Assembly (NCBI RefSeq): GCF_962719845.1
Contig: NZ_CAUIYF010000005.1
Span: forward strand, 62,001 to 126,000
Direction: 5' to 3'
Source: Neisseria uirgultaei
GTDB lineage: Bacteria > Pseudomonadota > Gammaproteobacteria > Burkholderiales > Neisseriaceae
Length of the DNA stretch: 64,000 nt
The translations under genes were made by a program, and so were the position numbers. Shown piece by piece: positions 43,582-52,911 of the stretch; the first letter of the stretch is position 1; every line of letters begins with the position of its first letter. A model generated the notes under the pieces. It saw only the letters and a list, made by a program, of their open reading frames with translations, was not told the origin of the DNA and did no database searches.

Positions 43582-44724
43582 ATGAAAAAATCCGTATTAG
43601 CCGTTTTGGCCGCGCTGTCTCTGGCAGCCTGCGGCGGCAGCGAAAAAAACGCCGTGCAACCTCAAGCAGACGCTGCGTCTGCTGCCAATGCCGAAGCCGC
43701 TGCCACCGATACTCTGAACATCTACAACTGGTCGAACTATGTTGACGAGAGTACGGTCGAAGACTTTAAAAAAGCCAACAATCTGAAGCTGACTTACGAC
43801 TTGTACGAAAACAACGAAACGCTGGAAGCCAAAATGCTGACCGGCAAATCCGGTTACGATTTGGTTGTGCCGGGCATCGCCTTCCTGCCGCGCCAAATTG
43901 AGGCGGGCGCGTATCAGAAAGTCAACAAAGACCTGATTCCCAACTATAAGAACATCGATCCCGAACTCTTGAAAATGCTGGAAACCGCCGACCCGGGCAA
44001 CCAGTATGCCGTCCCCTATTTCTCCGGCGTGAACACGATTGCGATTACGGCGAAGGGCAAAGAGCTTTTGGGCGGCAAGCTGCCCGAAAACGGCTGGGAT
44101 TTGCTGTTCAAACCCGAATACACCCACAAGCTGAAATCCTGCGGCATCGCCCTGTGGGACACCCCGAGCGAAATGTTCCCGATTTTGCTGAACTACTTGG
44201 GCAAAGACCCCAAAGGCTCGAATCCTGAAGATTTGAAGGCGGCGGCGGAAGTGTTGAAGTCTATCCGTCCTGATGTCAAACGTTTCAGCCCGTCCATCAT
44301 CGACGAACTGGCGCGCGGCGACATCTGCCTGGCGGCAGGCAACGGCGGCGATTTGAACTTGGCGAAAGCACGTTCCGAAGAAGTGAAAAACAATGTCGGC
44401 ATCGAAGTGCTGACACCGAAAGGTATGGGCTTTTGGATCGAGTCTTGGCTGATTCCGGCTGATGCGAAAAACGTCGCCAATGCCCACAAATACATCAACT
44501 ACACGCTCGACCCCGAAATCGCGGCGAAAAACGGCATCGCCGTAACCTTCGCCCCCGCCAGCAAACCGGCGCGCGAAAAAATGCCTGCCGAGCTGGTGAA
44601 CACCCGTTCCATCTTCCCGAATGAACAGGATATGAAAGACGGTTTCGTGATGCCGCAAATGAGTACGGATGCGAAAAAACTGTCTGTCAGCCTGTGGCAG
44701 AAAATCAAAGTCGGCACCAACTGA
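43582..44724 (+). CDS. potD: Spermidine/putrescine-binding lipoprotein PotD
   Basis: 380 aa from the ATG at 43582; upstream in-frame starts would bury the signal. Lipobox Leu-Ala-Ala-Cys at residue 18, then an Ala-rich linker to about 45, then an SBP-type fold starting Leu-Asn-Ile-Tyr-Asn-Trp-Ser-Asn-Tyr-Val-Asp-Glu. It captures polyamines for a PotABC importer, but no pot permease genes are adjacent, so this is an orphan binding protein here. An inverted, one-mismatch DUS pair ends it. Confidence 0.9.
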   Translation: MKKSVLAVLAALSLAACGGSEKNAVQPQADAASAANAEAAATDTLNIYNWSNYVDESTVEDFKKANNLKLTYDLYENNETLEAKMLTGKSGYDLVVPGIAFLPRQIEAGAYQKVNKDLIPNYKNIDPELLKMLETADPGNQYAVPYFSGVNTIAITAKGKELLGGKLPENGWDLLFKPEYTHKLKSCGIALWDTPSEMFPILLNYLGKDPKGSNPEDLKAAAEVLKSIRPDVKRFSPSIIDELARGDICLAAGNGGDLNLAKARSEEVKNNVGIEVLTPKGMGFWIESWLIPADAKNVANAHKYINYTLDPEIAAKNGIAVTFAPASKPAREKMPAELVNTRSIFPNEQDMKDGFVMPQMSTDAKKLSVSLWQKIKVGTN

Positions 44725-44737
44725 TTTGAAGCATTAA

Positions 44738-44770
44738 AAATGCCGTCCGAACAATGTTCGGACGGCATTT
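44738..44770 (+). terminator. Inverted variant DUS pair after potD
   Basis: AAATGCCGTCCGAACA / TGTTCGGACGGCATTT. Both halves carry the same T-to-C change, so pairing is kept while uptake efficiency may differ. Confidence 0.85.
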
Positions 44771-44797
44771 TATATTGGATTGAAATAGAAATATTTA

Positions 44798-44952
44798 TAT
44801 AGTGGATTAACAAAAATCAGGACAAGGCGACGAAGCCGCAGACAGTACAAATAGTACGGAACCGATTCACTTGGTGCTTGAGCACCTTAGAGAATCGTTC
44901 TCTTTGAGCTAAGGCGAGGCAACGCCGTACTGGTTTTTGTTAATCCACTATA
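44798..44952. repeat. Correia element, full length (155 bp)
   Basis: TATAGTGGATTAAC and GTTAATCCACTATA ends intact, with the central segment present. Together with the dRS3 array it fills the 1.08-kb gene-free interval between potD and tbpA. Confidence 0.93.
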
Positions 44953-45021
44953 CCGTCGTTCCCACGGTCGGGATTTCAGATTGCGGACATCTGTCAGAAA
45001 GACAAAAAACCTTCCGCCGTT

Positions 45022-45698
45022 ATTCCCCACAGGCGGTAATCCGATCCGTGGGGATTTTGCAACTTCAAATCAATCCTCAAACTGAAATCCCGTCATTCCC
45101 ACGAAAGTGGGAATCCGAACGCGTCCGCACGGAAACCCGCATCCCGTCATTCCCATGAACGTGGGAATCTAGAACGTAAAATCTAAAGAAACCGTTGTAT
45201 CCGATAAGTTTCTGCACCGACAGGTCTGGATTCCCGCCTGCGCGGGAATGACGGAATTTGAGGTTTCTGTTTTTGATTTTCTGTTTTCACAGGAATGACA
45301 GGATTTTAGCGAGCCGTAGGGTGGGCTTCAGCCCACCGTACCAAGAGTTTTTGGAGAATCGGTAAGATTCGGCGGTTTCGGTTTTCGGTGGGATTGGGCG
45401 AGATGGATAACATTGACGGAGTTGGTGGGATTGGTAATATTGGTGGGCTAAAGCCTGCCTTACAGCCTGCCCTATGTCCACGCTGCACATCCTACGCCCG
45501 CCTTGCGTTCCTTATAAGTAGCATTTTACGCAATACTTTGCGTCCGCTGAAAAAATTTCAAACGGTCTTTTTTATCAAATGCGAAAAATATAACGTCATT
45601 CCCGCGCAGGCGGGAATCTAGTCTGTCGGTGCGGAAACTTATCGGATACAACGGTTTCTTTAGATTTTACGTCCTAGATTCCCGCCTGCGGGGAATGA
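45022..45698. repeat. dRS3/NIME array downstream of tbpA
   Basis: About seven dRS3-like units separated by spacers, two of which contain the same sequence family (AACGTAAAATCTAAAG ... GATAAGTTTC) in opposite orientation (around 45172-45225 and 45620-45675). A non-dRS3 stretch at 45307-45500 contains short inverted GGTGGGCTTCAGCCCACC-type motifs. No gene is seen. Confidence 0.82.
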
Positions 45699-45755
45699 CG
45701 GGTTTCAGGATTACGGTGTATCGGGAATAATGGGAAACGGTGGGAATTGTGTAAA

Positions 45756-45787
45756 AAATGCCGTCTGAAGCCTTTCAGACGGCATTT
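45756..45787 (-). terminator. Inverted DUS terminator after tbpA
   Basis: AAATGCCGTCTGAA ... TTCAGACGGCATTT with a 4-bp loop, 16 bases beyond the tbpA stop. Confidence 0.88.
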
Positions 45788-45802
45788 GCGGCGTTTGGAC
45801 GT

Positions 45803-48550
45803 TTAAAACTTCATTTCCAAGCTAAATGTGTAGTTTCGGCCGGGGGCGGCATATCGGTTGTAAACGCCGACATTTTTGTGTTGATTGACTGCGCCGCCGG
45901 CAGTTTGCCGCACATTTTCCCAAGTAACATAGCGGTGGTTGAGGAGGTTGTACACGCCCGCACGGAGGGTGAAGTGTTTTTTAATCGTGTAATAACCGGA
46001 CACATCCACAATATACCAAGGGCGGGTACGGCGCGCGGTGGCTTTTGTATTGCGGCTGTTGCCGTTGAGCAAAGCCCGGCTGCCCAACAACTCTGTGATT
46101 TCCTTGGCTTTGGAATAAGTCAGCATACCGTTCACACCCCATTTGCCTTCCGGTTGGTCATAGCCCAAGCCGACGACATAGCGCGAGGGTTGGATGGCAT
46201 CAAACAGGTGTGATTGAATATCGGTGCGGTCTGCGCGTTTTTTGATGTCGCGGACACGGACACGATTATAGGCAAATGTAGAATACCAACCTTCGGGCAA
46301 TTTATCCCATACGCCGTTCCAATCGATTTTGCCCAAAACATTGATGCCGGTAATCCGCGCGCTTTGGGCATTGAGGTAAGCCGGGTCGCCTTTGGCTTCT
46401 TCTTTGCCGTTTTTAATTTGCGCTTCATAACCCCGGACAATCAAATCGCGGTAGGCATTGTTGAACCAACTTGCCTCCAAGTTGCCGAAATCGCCTTTAA
46501 ACACGATGCCGGCTTCTTTGTTGAACGATTTTTCCGGATCGATTTTGACCGCCTTGCTTTGAACACCCGCCCGCCAGCCGTACATTTCCGCAAACGAGGG
46601 CAGGCGGAAGCCGGTTGAAGTGCGGTAAGTCAAATCCAGCCAGTCGGCAGGTTTGAGGACGATGCCTGCGTTCCAGGACAGGGTGCGGTGCGTGCCGGTG
46701 GAAACGCTGCCGTCGTCCGAATGCGTGCTGCGGTAGTCGTAGCGCAACCCCGCGCCGACATCCGCCCACCTGCCCAAACGGACATTGTCCCGAACTGCCG
46801 CGTAATAGCTTTTGCCGTTGATGCTGCGCGGCGTGCAGTCCGTATAAGTATTGTTGCCCGAGCGGCAGATTTGCCCCGTAACCACATTTCCCCCGCCTAT
46901 GCTGACCCAATAGGGTTTGTCTTGGCTGCCGTTGGGGCTGATTTTTTGATTGCCGTTTTGAGTGGGTATTTTCGACGAATAGGCGCGGTTGGCATTTTGA
47001 TAATAATAATCCTGATGGCGGAGGTCGGAACCAAAACGGTCAAAACCGAGGTTGACGCTCAGGTTGTGGCGGATTTTGGCGGTATCGAAGGATTTTTTGA
47101 ATGCCGCCTGCAAGAGCCTGTGGCTTTCCCCGTAAATCACGCGGTCGGATTTGTAATAGGAAAACGGCTTGTCGGCACTCGGGCGGCAATATTTGTCCGA
47201 ACCGTCGGCAGAACAGTGCGTCTGCTGAAAATGATTATCCAAACCGATACCCTGCCGGTCGTAAGAGAGGCGGGCATAATCCGCCCAAGTGTCTTTATCG
47301 GCATTGGTATAGACATATTCCAAACCGTAGCGGCTTTTGGTGTGCGTCTCGTCGTAAAACACGCCCGTACCGTATTCCGCGCCCACCAGCGCACCGTTTT
47401 CGCCGTTGGTAAACAGACCGCCGTATTTGTGGTCGCCCGCGTATTTGCCGTTGCCGGACAAAGAACCCGCCTGTTTTTTATTTTCATCAAAAACCGCCTT
47501 GGTCAGGAATGCCGGAACCGTCATATCGCGCGTGTCGAAAGTTTGTTGCGTGCGTTCGAGTATGCCGCCGATGTAGTGCCGTTTGTTTTCAAAACGAAAA
47601 CCCGGGCGGAACAGCCACGACCGGCTTTCGTATGAAAGCGGATCGGCGAGGAAGCGGTTGGGGCCCGTGTAGTCTCGGGTGGAAACCGTTTGCCGTTCGT
47701 CTTTGCCGACAACATCTTTTTTCGGATTCGCTTTACACGTTTCGTAATTTCTGCTTTCGCATTCTTCTTCGACCACGAAATGAGCGTATTGGTGGTCGTC
47801 TTCAACCGGCACCAGCCTGTTAAAGCTCTGAACGCCGCGTCCGGCGGCTTCGTGGGCGCGGATTTCCCCCGCGCGCCGACCCGTGTGGATCAGCAAAGCC
47901 TCCGCACCGCCGATGCGCCCCGCCAGCGCGATGGATTGGGTAAGCCCCCGGTTTTTGCCGGAATAGGCGGTTTTACTCTGAATCCCCCACTGCCTGCCTT
48001 CCCCGATAACATCGTCGGCGGTTTTGGTTTGAAATGCGACCGAGCCTGCCAATGCGCCGCTGCCTTGTTCGACCGAGTTTGAGCCTTTGCTGATTTCGAC
48101 AGCTTTGACGTTTTCATACTCGATTTCATTGATTGCGCCGCTGCTGCCCGCCGTCCTCGTCCCGCCCAATGCCGCCTGCGCGGTGTAGGACTGTATTTGC
48201 GCCAAGCCGTCCACCGTCAAGGAAACGCGGTTTTTGTCCATACCGCGTATCGAGTAACCCGAGCTTGCGCCGCGCCCCTGTTCGACGACGGCGATGCCGG
48301 GGTCGTAACGCGTCAGGTCGCGGATATCGAGTACCTGTTCCTTGCTGAGGGTGTCGGCGGTTTTGACCAATTTGCCCAAACCGGTTACTTCGTTATCGCG
48401 GCGGGTTTTCTGTTTTTTGGCTTTTACCTGTATGGTATCCAACTGTTTTTCCTGTGCTTGTCCGGCTTGCACATTTTCTGCATAAACGGGCAGCGCGGTC
48501 ATTAAAGACAGGCATAAAATATTTAATCGGAACAAATGTTGCTGTTGCAT
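45803..48550 (-). CDS. tbpA: TonB-dependent transferrin receptor TbpA
   Basis: 915 aa. Signal peptide to residue 24 (Val-Tyr-Ala-Glu), TonB box Asp-Thr-Ile-Gln-Val near residue 36, plug domain (about 50-180) with the repeated Gly-Tyr-Ser-Ile-Arg-Gly-Met, then a 22-strand barrel ending in Phe. Large loops with paired Cys (for example Cys-Glu-Ser ... Cys-Lys) match TbpA rather than LbpA. It extracts iron from human transferrin together with TbpB. Second gene of the tbpBA operon, 86 bp after tbpB. Confidence 0.96.
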   Translation of the reverse strand: MQQQHLFRLNILCLSLMTALPVYAENVQAGQAQEKQLDTIQVKAKKQKTRRDNEVTGLGKLVKTADTLSKEQVLDIRDLTRYDPGIAVVEQGRGASSGYSIRGMDKNRVSLTVDGLAQIQSYTAQAALGGTRTAGSSGAINEIEYENVKAVEISKGSNSVEQGSGALAGSVAFQTKTADDVIGEGRQWGIQSKTAYSGKNRGLTQSIALAGRIGGAEALLIHTGRRAGEIRAHEAAGRGVQSFNRLVPVEDDHQYAHFVVEEECESRNYETCKANPKKDVVGKDERQTVSTRDYTGPNRFLADPLSYESRSWLFRPGFRFENKRHYIGGILERTQQTFDTRDMTVPAFLTKAVFDENKKQAGSLSGNGKYAGDHKYGGLFTNGENGALVGAEYGTGVFYDETHTKSRYGLEYVYTNADKDTWADYARLSYDRQGIGLDNHFQQTHCSADGSDKYCRPSADKPFSYYKSDRVIYGESHRLLQAAFKKSFDTAKIRHNLSVNLGFDRFGSDLRHQDYYYQNANRAYSSKIPTQNGNQKISPNGSQDKPYWVSIGGGNVVTGQICRSGNNTYTDCTPRSINGKSYYAAVRDNVRLGRWADVGAGLRYDYRSTHSDDGSVSTGTHRTLSWNAGIVLKPADWLDLTYRTSTGFRLPSFAEMYGWRAGVQSKAVKIDPEKSFNKEAGIVFKGDFGNLEASWFNNAYRDLIVRGYEAQIKNGKEEAKGDPAYLNAQSARITGINVLGKIDWNGVWDKLPEGWYSTFAYNRVRVRDIKKRADRTDIQSHLFDAIQPSRYVVGLGYDQPEGKWGVNGMLTYSKAKEITELLGSRALLNGNSRNTKATARRTRPWYIVDVSGYYTIKKHFTLRAGVYNLLNHRYVTWENVRQTAGGAVNQHKNVGVYNRYAAPGRNYTFSLEMKF

Positions 48551-48571
48551 AGTGTTTCCCTACTCTTCGCT

Positions 48572-48606
48572 TTCAGACGGCATCGGAAGGAGCGATGCCG
48601 TCTGAA
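48572..48606 (-). terminator. Inverted DUS hairpin between tbpB and tbpA
   Basis: TTCAGACGGCATCG ... CGATGCCGTCTGAA with an 8-base loop lies inside the operon, 31 bases after tbpB and 22 bases before tbpA. It could lower tbpA expression relative to tbpB by partial termination. Confidence 0.75.
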
Positions 48607-48636
48607 GCCTTATTCTCGATTGTTCGGCAGCCGTGC

Positions 48637-50448
48637 TTATTGCACAAGCTGTTGGCGTTTCGCACCGAATATCACCGATGCTTTTTCTTGTTTTCCATCC
48701 GGTACATTTCCCGGAAATGAGAACGAACCGCCCATCTCAATGGCGTTTTTGCCGTAGAAACCGCCGGATACAGTGGCTTCAATATGCGTATAGTGGGAAT
48801 TTCCGGTATTTTGCGGATCCAGCGCAAAGCCATCATTACCGGTTTTCGCCGTACCTAAAAAACCGTTGCCCTGAATCATGGCAGTAATAGTAAACGCAGG
48901 AGACGTACGGTCTTTTGCCGTCAGTGTGCCACTGATTTTTTTAGTGGAAAAATCCACGTCAAACTCTGCCCTATTACCGCCTTCCTGATTGGAGGCTTCG
49001 CCGCTCCAGCTTGTGCCGTTGGCAATATATCCGTACCAAGTACCGCGATATTTGGCGTTTGCCTCCGTCCTTGCCTCCACATCGGATACTGGAGTGCGGA
49101 CACCTTGCAGGAACATATCGTCTTTATTTTCTTTTGACAGCTTCCCAAAACTCATGTAATCCAAGTTGGAACAACACACCGTTGCCTTCACGCCGTTTTG
49201 CTCAATCTCGTGCTGAAATGCCGCCTTATTGCCCTCAGACGGCAGCAGTGAAAGCTCCACCCCGTCAACCAGCAGCTTTTTCACATCTCCAAAACTATCT
49301 ATTTGCTCCTTCTTAAACTCCCCTCCGGTAATACGGTATGCATCTATCACGGTTTCCGTTGCAAGCCCTGCCGCGTTTTCCCCCTCCTTCTTATCTTTCT
49401 GCTTCGCACCAAACACCGCTGCAACTTTGTTGTCGTTGCTTAAGAATTTACCGGCAAGTTCCTCGCCTTTCGGTCCGTAAAATCCGCCTTCCAAACTGTC
49501 GGAGTCGGAAACGAAGGGATGACCGTTCCCGGTATTTTTATCCGCTGCCAACGCCTTACCTTTGAAACGGTTGCCGTGCAGGTTAGCCTGAATGTCGTAA
49601 CGTTTAATTTGTTTGTCTCTATTTTCGGTTTCGTTATGGGTAATCCGGTTATTGCGGTAGAGTTTGCCGGTCATGGTCTTGGCGGCGAAATCCACCTCAA
49701 ACTCGCTGGTCAGCCCGAAATCGGTCTGACCTTCCTTCGCCTCGCTTTTGTTGCGCAACACATCCGCTTCCTCGGCAGACAGAGCCCCGTACCTGTCCCC
49801 CGCTTGCGAATTACCCAACTGGGAAAACTTCTGTTTTTCCTTGGCATCGGTTACATAATCCCAAGTACCTTTGTAAATCGCCTTACCCGTCGGCAGAGCT
49901 TGGGAAGGATTACTGCCTTTGTAGAAAAGGTAGCCGTCCGGACCGAAAAGAACGATTTTGTTTTTGAAATCGATTTTATTGGCACCGTTGCGGTAGATAT
50001 AGCCCGAGCGGACATATTGGAAACCCGTATAGCCTTCCACGCGGCTTTTGCCGTCCTCACCCGGCTGAATAGACTCGTTCAGCGTACCCTTATTCATCGC
50101 CGAAATCTCATTCTTTTGGGGAAACTCATCCGGCTTACCCGCCGCCAATTTTACCCAATCCGCATCCGACAACTGCTGATGCTTCTGCTTCACTTCCTGA
50201 TGGACATTACGGCGCGGTATTTTGACTGCAAAACCGTAAGCCGGACGGTCGTTTTCCGCCGCCTGCGCTTCATCGGGTTTTACCGGTTTTTCAGTCTGTT
50301 CGTCTTGGTATTTCGGTGCTTCGGGCTGCGGGTTGCGCTGTTTCGTTTCCACGCTGTCCAAATCGAAACTGCCGCCTCCGCCCAGACAAGCACTCAACAA
50401 AAACACAGGCAGCACCATAGCAGCCTGATTCACCAATGGATTGCTCAT
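48637..50448 (-). CDS. tbpB: Transferrin-binding lipoprotein TbpB, short isotype
   Basis: 603 aa from the ATG at 50448; an upstream TTG-type start would add five residues. Lipobox Leu-Ser-Ala-Cys followed by Gly-Gly-Gly-Gly-Ser-Phe-Asp anchors it on the surface. Two lobes, each a handle plus barrel, with the repeated Gly-Gly-Phe-Tyr-Gly motif (Leu-Glu-Gly-Gly-Phe-Tyr-Gly near 320, Val-Ser-Gly-Gly-Phe-Tyr-Gly near 570). About 600 residues fits isotype I, not the ~690-residue isotype II. It binds iron-loaded transferrin for TbpA. A probable Fur box precedes it. Confidence 0.95.
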   Translation of the reverse strand: MSNPLVNQAAMVLPVFLLSACLGGGGSFDLDSVETKQRNPQPEAPKYQDEQTEKPVKPDEAQAAENDRPAYGFAVKIPRRNVHQEVKQKHQQLSDADWVKLAAGKPDEFPQKNEISAMNKGTLNESIQPGEDGKSRVEGYTGFQYVRSGYIYRNGANKIDFKNKIVLFGPDGYLFYKGSNPSQALPTGKAIYKGTWDYVTDAKEKQKFSQLGNSQAGDRYGALSAEEADVLRNKSEAKEGQTDFGLTSEFEVDFAAKTMTGKLYRNNRITHNETENRDKQIKRYDIQANLHGNRFKGKALAADKNTGNGHPFVSDSDSLEGGFYGPKGEELAGKFLSNDNKVAAVFGAKQKDKKEGENAAGLATETVIDAYRITGGEFKKEQIDSFGDVKKLLVDGVELSLLPSEGNKAAFQHEIEQNGVKATVCCSNLDYMSFGKLSKENKDDMFLQGVRTPVSDVEARTEANAKYRGTWYGYIANGTSWSGEASNQEGGNRAEFDVDFSTKKISGTLTAKDRTSPAFTITAMIQGNGFLGTAKTGNDGFALDPQNTGNSHYTHIEATVSGGFYGKNAIEMGGSFSFPGNVPDGKQEKASVIFGAKRQQLVQ

Positions 50449-50468
50449 ATAAACCCAATTCAATTAAA

Positions 50469-50487
50469 GAATGATAAGGATTATTAT
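50469..50487 (-). promoter_or_regulatory. Probable Fur box of the tbpBA operon
   Basis: GAATGATAAGGATTATTAT, 20 bases upstream of the tbpB ATG, resembles the Fur operator. tbpBA is known to be iron-repressed through Fur. Confidence 0.75.
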
Positions 50488-50554
50488 TTTATTTATTTTT
50501 AACAAATTTGCAAATGCTTTTTTATTTTTTTAGGGAATACACCAAAATCCCGTC

Positions 50555-51403
50555 ATTCCCGTGCAGTCGTGAATCCGAACGCGTCCGCACGAAAACCTAT
50601 ATCCCGTCATTCCCACGTATATCCCGTCATTCCCACGAAAGTGGGAATCCAGTTCGTTCGGTCTCGCTTGTTTTAAGTTTCGGGTAACTTCCACTTCGTC
50701 ATTCCCGCGCAGGCGGGAATCCAGTGCGTTGAGTTTCAGCTATTTAGAATAAATTTTGAAACTCTAATCGCGTCATTCCCACAAAAGTGGGAATCCAGTT
50801 TTTTGAGTTTCAGTCATTCCCGATAAATTGCCTTAGCATTGAATGTCTAGATTCCCGCCTGCGCGGGAATGACGAATCCATCCATACGGAAACCTGCATC
50901 CCGTCATTCCCACGAAAGTGGGAATCTAGGACATAAAATCTAAAGAAACCGTTTTTCCCGATAAGTTTCCGCACCGACAGACCTAGATTCCCGCCTGCGC
51001 GGGAATGACGGGATTTGAGGTTTCTGTTTTTGATTTTCTGTTTTCGTAGGAATGACGGTTTAGAGTTACCCGAAACCTCAAAAAAAAAACCTAAACCGAA
51101 CGGTCTGGATTCCCGCCTGCGCGGGAATGACGGGTTTCGAGATTACAGTGTATCGAGAAGGATGGGAAACGGTGGGAATTGTGTAAAAAATGCCGTCTGA
51201 AGCCTTTCAGACGGCATTTGCGGCATTCGGACATTTAAAAATCCCATCATTCCCGCGCAGGAGGGAATCCGAATACATCTGCACAGAAACCTGCATCCCG
51301 TCATTCCCGCGAAAGCGGGAATCTAGAACGTAAAATCTAAAGAAACCGTTTTATCCGATAAGTTTCCGCACCGACAGGTCTAGATTCCCACTTTCGTGGG
51401 AAT
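50555..51403. repeat. dRS3/NIME array upstream of tbpB
   Basis: About eleven dRS3-type units over 850 bp, alternating ATTCCCGC...GGGAAT and ATTCCCAC...GGGAAT forms. The spacers repeat those found downstream of tbpA. It contains a displaced DUS pair (51189-51219). There is no gene between tbpB and murI. Confidence 0.85.
51106..51240. repeat. Direct repeat of the tbpA 3' flank
   Basis: This stretch repeats 45678-45808 in the same orientation with few differences: dRS3 unit, GTGTATCG block, AACGGTGGGAATTGTG, the DUS pair and the bases up to TTTAAAA, which in the other copy is the last codon and stop of tbpA. Homology ends exactly there. Confidence 0.85.
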
Positions 51404-51451
51404 GACGGGATTTTAGGTTTCTGTAATCTCGGGCAGCTTTCCGTTATCGTT

Positions 51452-52264
51452 TTAACCCAAAGACACCATTTCAATCTGCTCCATCGTCCTACCCAGAAAA
51501 CGTTCGCCGATGGTTCTGAATTTCAAAGGAATATCGCTGACGTAAAAACGGTAGTCGGGATTGTTGTTGTCGGTATTGAGCAATCCTTCCTGCGCAAGGA
51601 CGCGTGCTGTTTCTTCAGCCGTCGTAATCGCGGAATCGACCAGCGCGACATTGTGCACCTCCCTGCCGATTAAGGGCTTGAGCAAGGGAAAGTGCGTGCA
51701 GCCCAACACCAGCGTATCGATGCCGTCTGCAAGCAATGGTTTGAGGTATTCGCATACGGTCAGGCGGGTAACTTCGTGTTCCAACCAACCTTCCTCCACC
51801 AAAGGGACGAGCAGCGGCGCGGCCTGCGTGCGGACAAGCGTGTCGGGGTTGTTCCTATGGATGGCGCGCGCATAAGCATTGCTGTTAACTGTGGTATTGG
51901 TGGCGATAATGCCGATTTTATTGTTGCGCGTCGTTGCCAGCGCGGCTTTCGCGCCGGCGGAAATCACGTCCAACACAGGCATATTGCCCGTCTTTTGGCG
52001 GATTTTCTGCCCCGCCACCGCCGCAATCGTATTGCACGCGATAACCATCGCCTTAACATCGTGTTCCAATAAAAAATCGACAATCTGCATCGAGAAATTT
52101 TCGATGGTCGCCTTAGATTTCGTCCCGTAAGGTACGCGCGCCGTGTCGCCGAAATAAATGATGTTTTCCATCGGCAGCCGCTCCATCAGTGCGCGCACAT
52201 TGGTCAAACCGCCGATTCCCGAGTCAAAAACGCCGATGGGTCGCTGCCTGCCGATATTTTCCAT
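51452..52264 (-). CDS. murI: Glutamate racemase
   Basis: 270 aa from the ATG at 52264. Makes D-glutamate for peptidoglycan. Gly-Val-Phe-Asp-Ser-Gly-Ile-Gly-Gly at the start, the two catalytic Cys in Ile-Ala-Cys-Asn-Thr and Leu-Gly-Cys-Thr-His, and Pro-Tyr-Gly-Thr-Lys. A longer reading upstream to 52429 overlaps tsaE sequence and is not used. Confidence 0.95.
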   Translation of the reverse strand: MENIGRQRPIGVFDSGIGGLTNVRALMERLPMENIIYFGDTARVPYGTKSKATIENFSMQIVDFLLEHDVKAMVIACNTIAAVAGQKIRQKTGNMPVLDVISAGAKAALATTRNNKIGIIATNTTVNSNAYARAIHRNNPDTLVRTQAAPLLVPLVEEGWLEHEVTRLTVCEYLKPLLADGIDTLVLGCTHFPLLKPLIGREVHNVALVDSAITTAEETARVLAQEGLLNTDNNNPDYRFYVSDIPLKFRTIGERFLGRTMEQIEMVSLG

Positions 52265-52449
52265 CCTTTTTCCAATCTGTCCTAAACATACAATCTGCGT
52301 ATTGTACACGCGCCGCTTTTTCTTGACAGCCATGCCGTCTGAAAGCAGAACGCGTATTTGGCTGTTATAATGTACGGCAATGCCGCCGGGCGCACGGTTT
52401 GCCGACCACCTGCCCCTCCGATCCGCCACATAAAAGTTGTAAAGCCCCT

Positions 52450-52911
52450 ATGTCTGATTTTTCCCCCGTTTCCCGATTCCTTGCCGACGAAGCCGCCACA
52501 CTCGATTTTGGCGCGGCGTGGTCTTCCCGTTTAAACGCACCGCTGGTCATTTATCTCGAAGGGGATTTGGGTGCGGGCAAAACCACGCTGACACGCGGCA
52601 TCCTGCGCGGATTGGGTCATCAGGGCGCAGTCAAAAGCCCGACCTACGCCATCGTCGAATCTTATCCGCTGGAACGCTTCACCTTGCACCATTTCGACCT
52701 CTACCGCTTCTCGTTCCCCGAAGAATGGGAAGACGCGGGGCTGGACGAACTGTTTGCCGCAAACAGCGTCTGCCTGATCGAATGGCCGCAACAGGGCGGG
52801 GAATTTACGCCGCCTGCCGACATCACCGCAACATTGACACACGACGGCGGCGGCAGAAAATGCCTGCTGACCGCCCATACCGAACGAGGACGTGAAAGCC
52901 TGCCGCTATGA
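52450..52911 (+). CDS. tsaE: tRNA t6A biosynthesis ATPase TsaE
   Basis: 153 aa from the ATG at 52450. Walker A Gly-Asp-Leu-Gly-Ala-Gly-Lys-Thr-Thr near residue 38, Lys-Ser-Pro-Thr-Tyr-Ala and His-His-Phe-Asp-Leu-Tyr-Arg (Walker B-like), and Glu-Trp-Pro-Gln. Works with TsaB and TsaD in forming t6A37. It overlaps amiC by 4 bp, the conserved tsaE-amiC coupling. Confidence 0.94.
   Translation: MSDFSPVSRFLADEAATLDFGAAWSSRLNAPLVIYLEGDLGAGKTTLTRGILRGLGHQGAVKSPTYAIVESYPLERFTLHHFDLYRFSFPEEWEDAGLDELFAANSVCLIEWPQQGGEFTPPADITATLTHDGGGRKCLLTAHTERGRESLPL

Noticed and set aside
45388..45621. Short open frames in the tbpA downstream array
   Set aside because: They consist of translated repeat sequence with short inverted motifs and no ribosome site.
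45803..50448. Reading the operon as lactoferrin receptor lbpBA
   Set aside because: The TbpA N terminus (Ala-Glu-Asn-Val-Gln-Ala-Gly), loop cysteines and the short TbpB without the acidic stretches of LbpB all fit transferrin receptors.
50555..51403. CRISPR-like array in the dRS3 region
   Set aside because: Units are 20-bp palindromes of the dRS3 type in both orientations with partly repeated spacers, as in neisserial NIME arrays. No cas gene is near.
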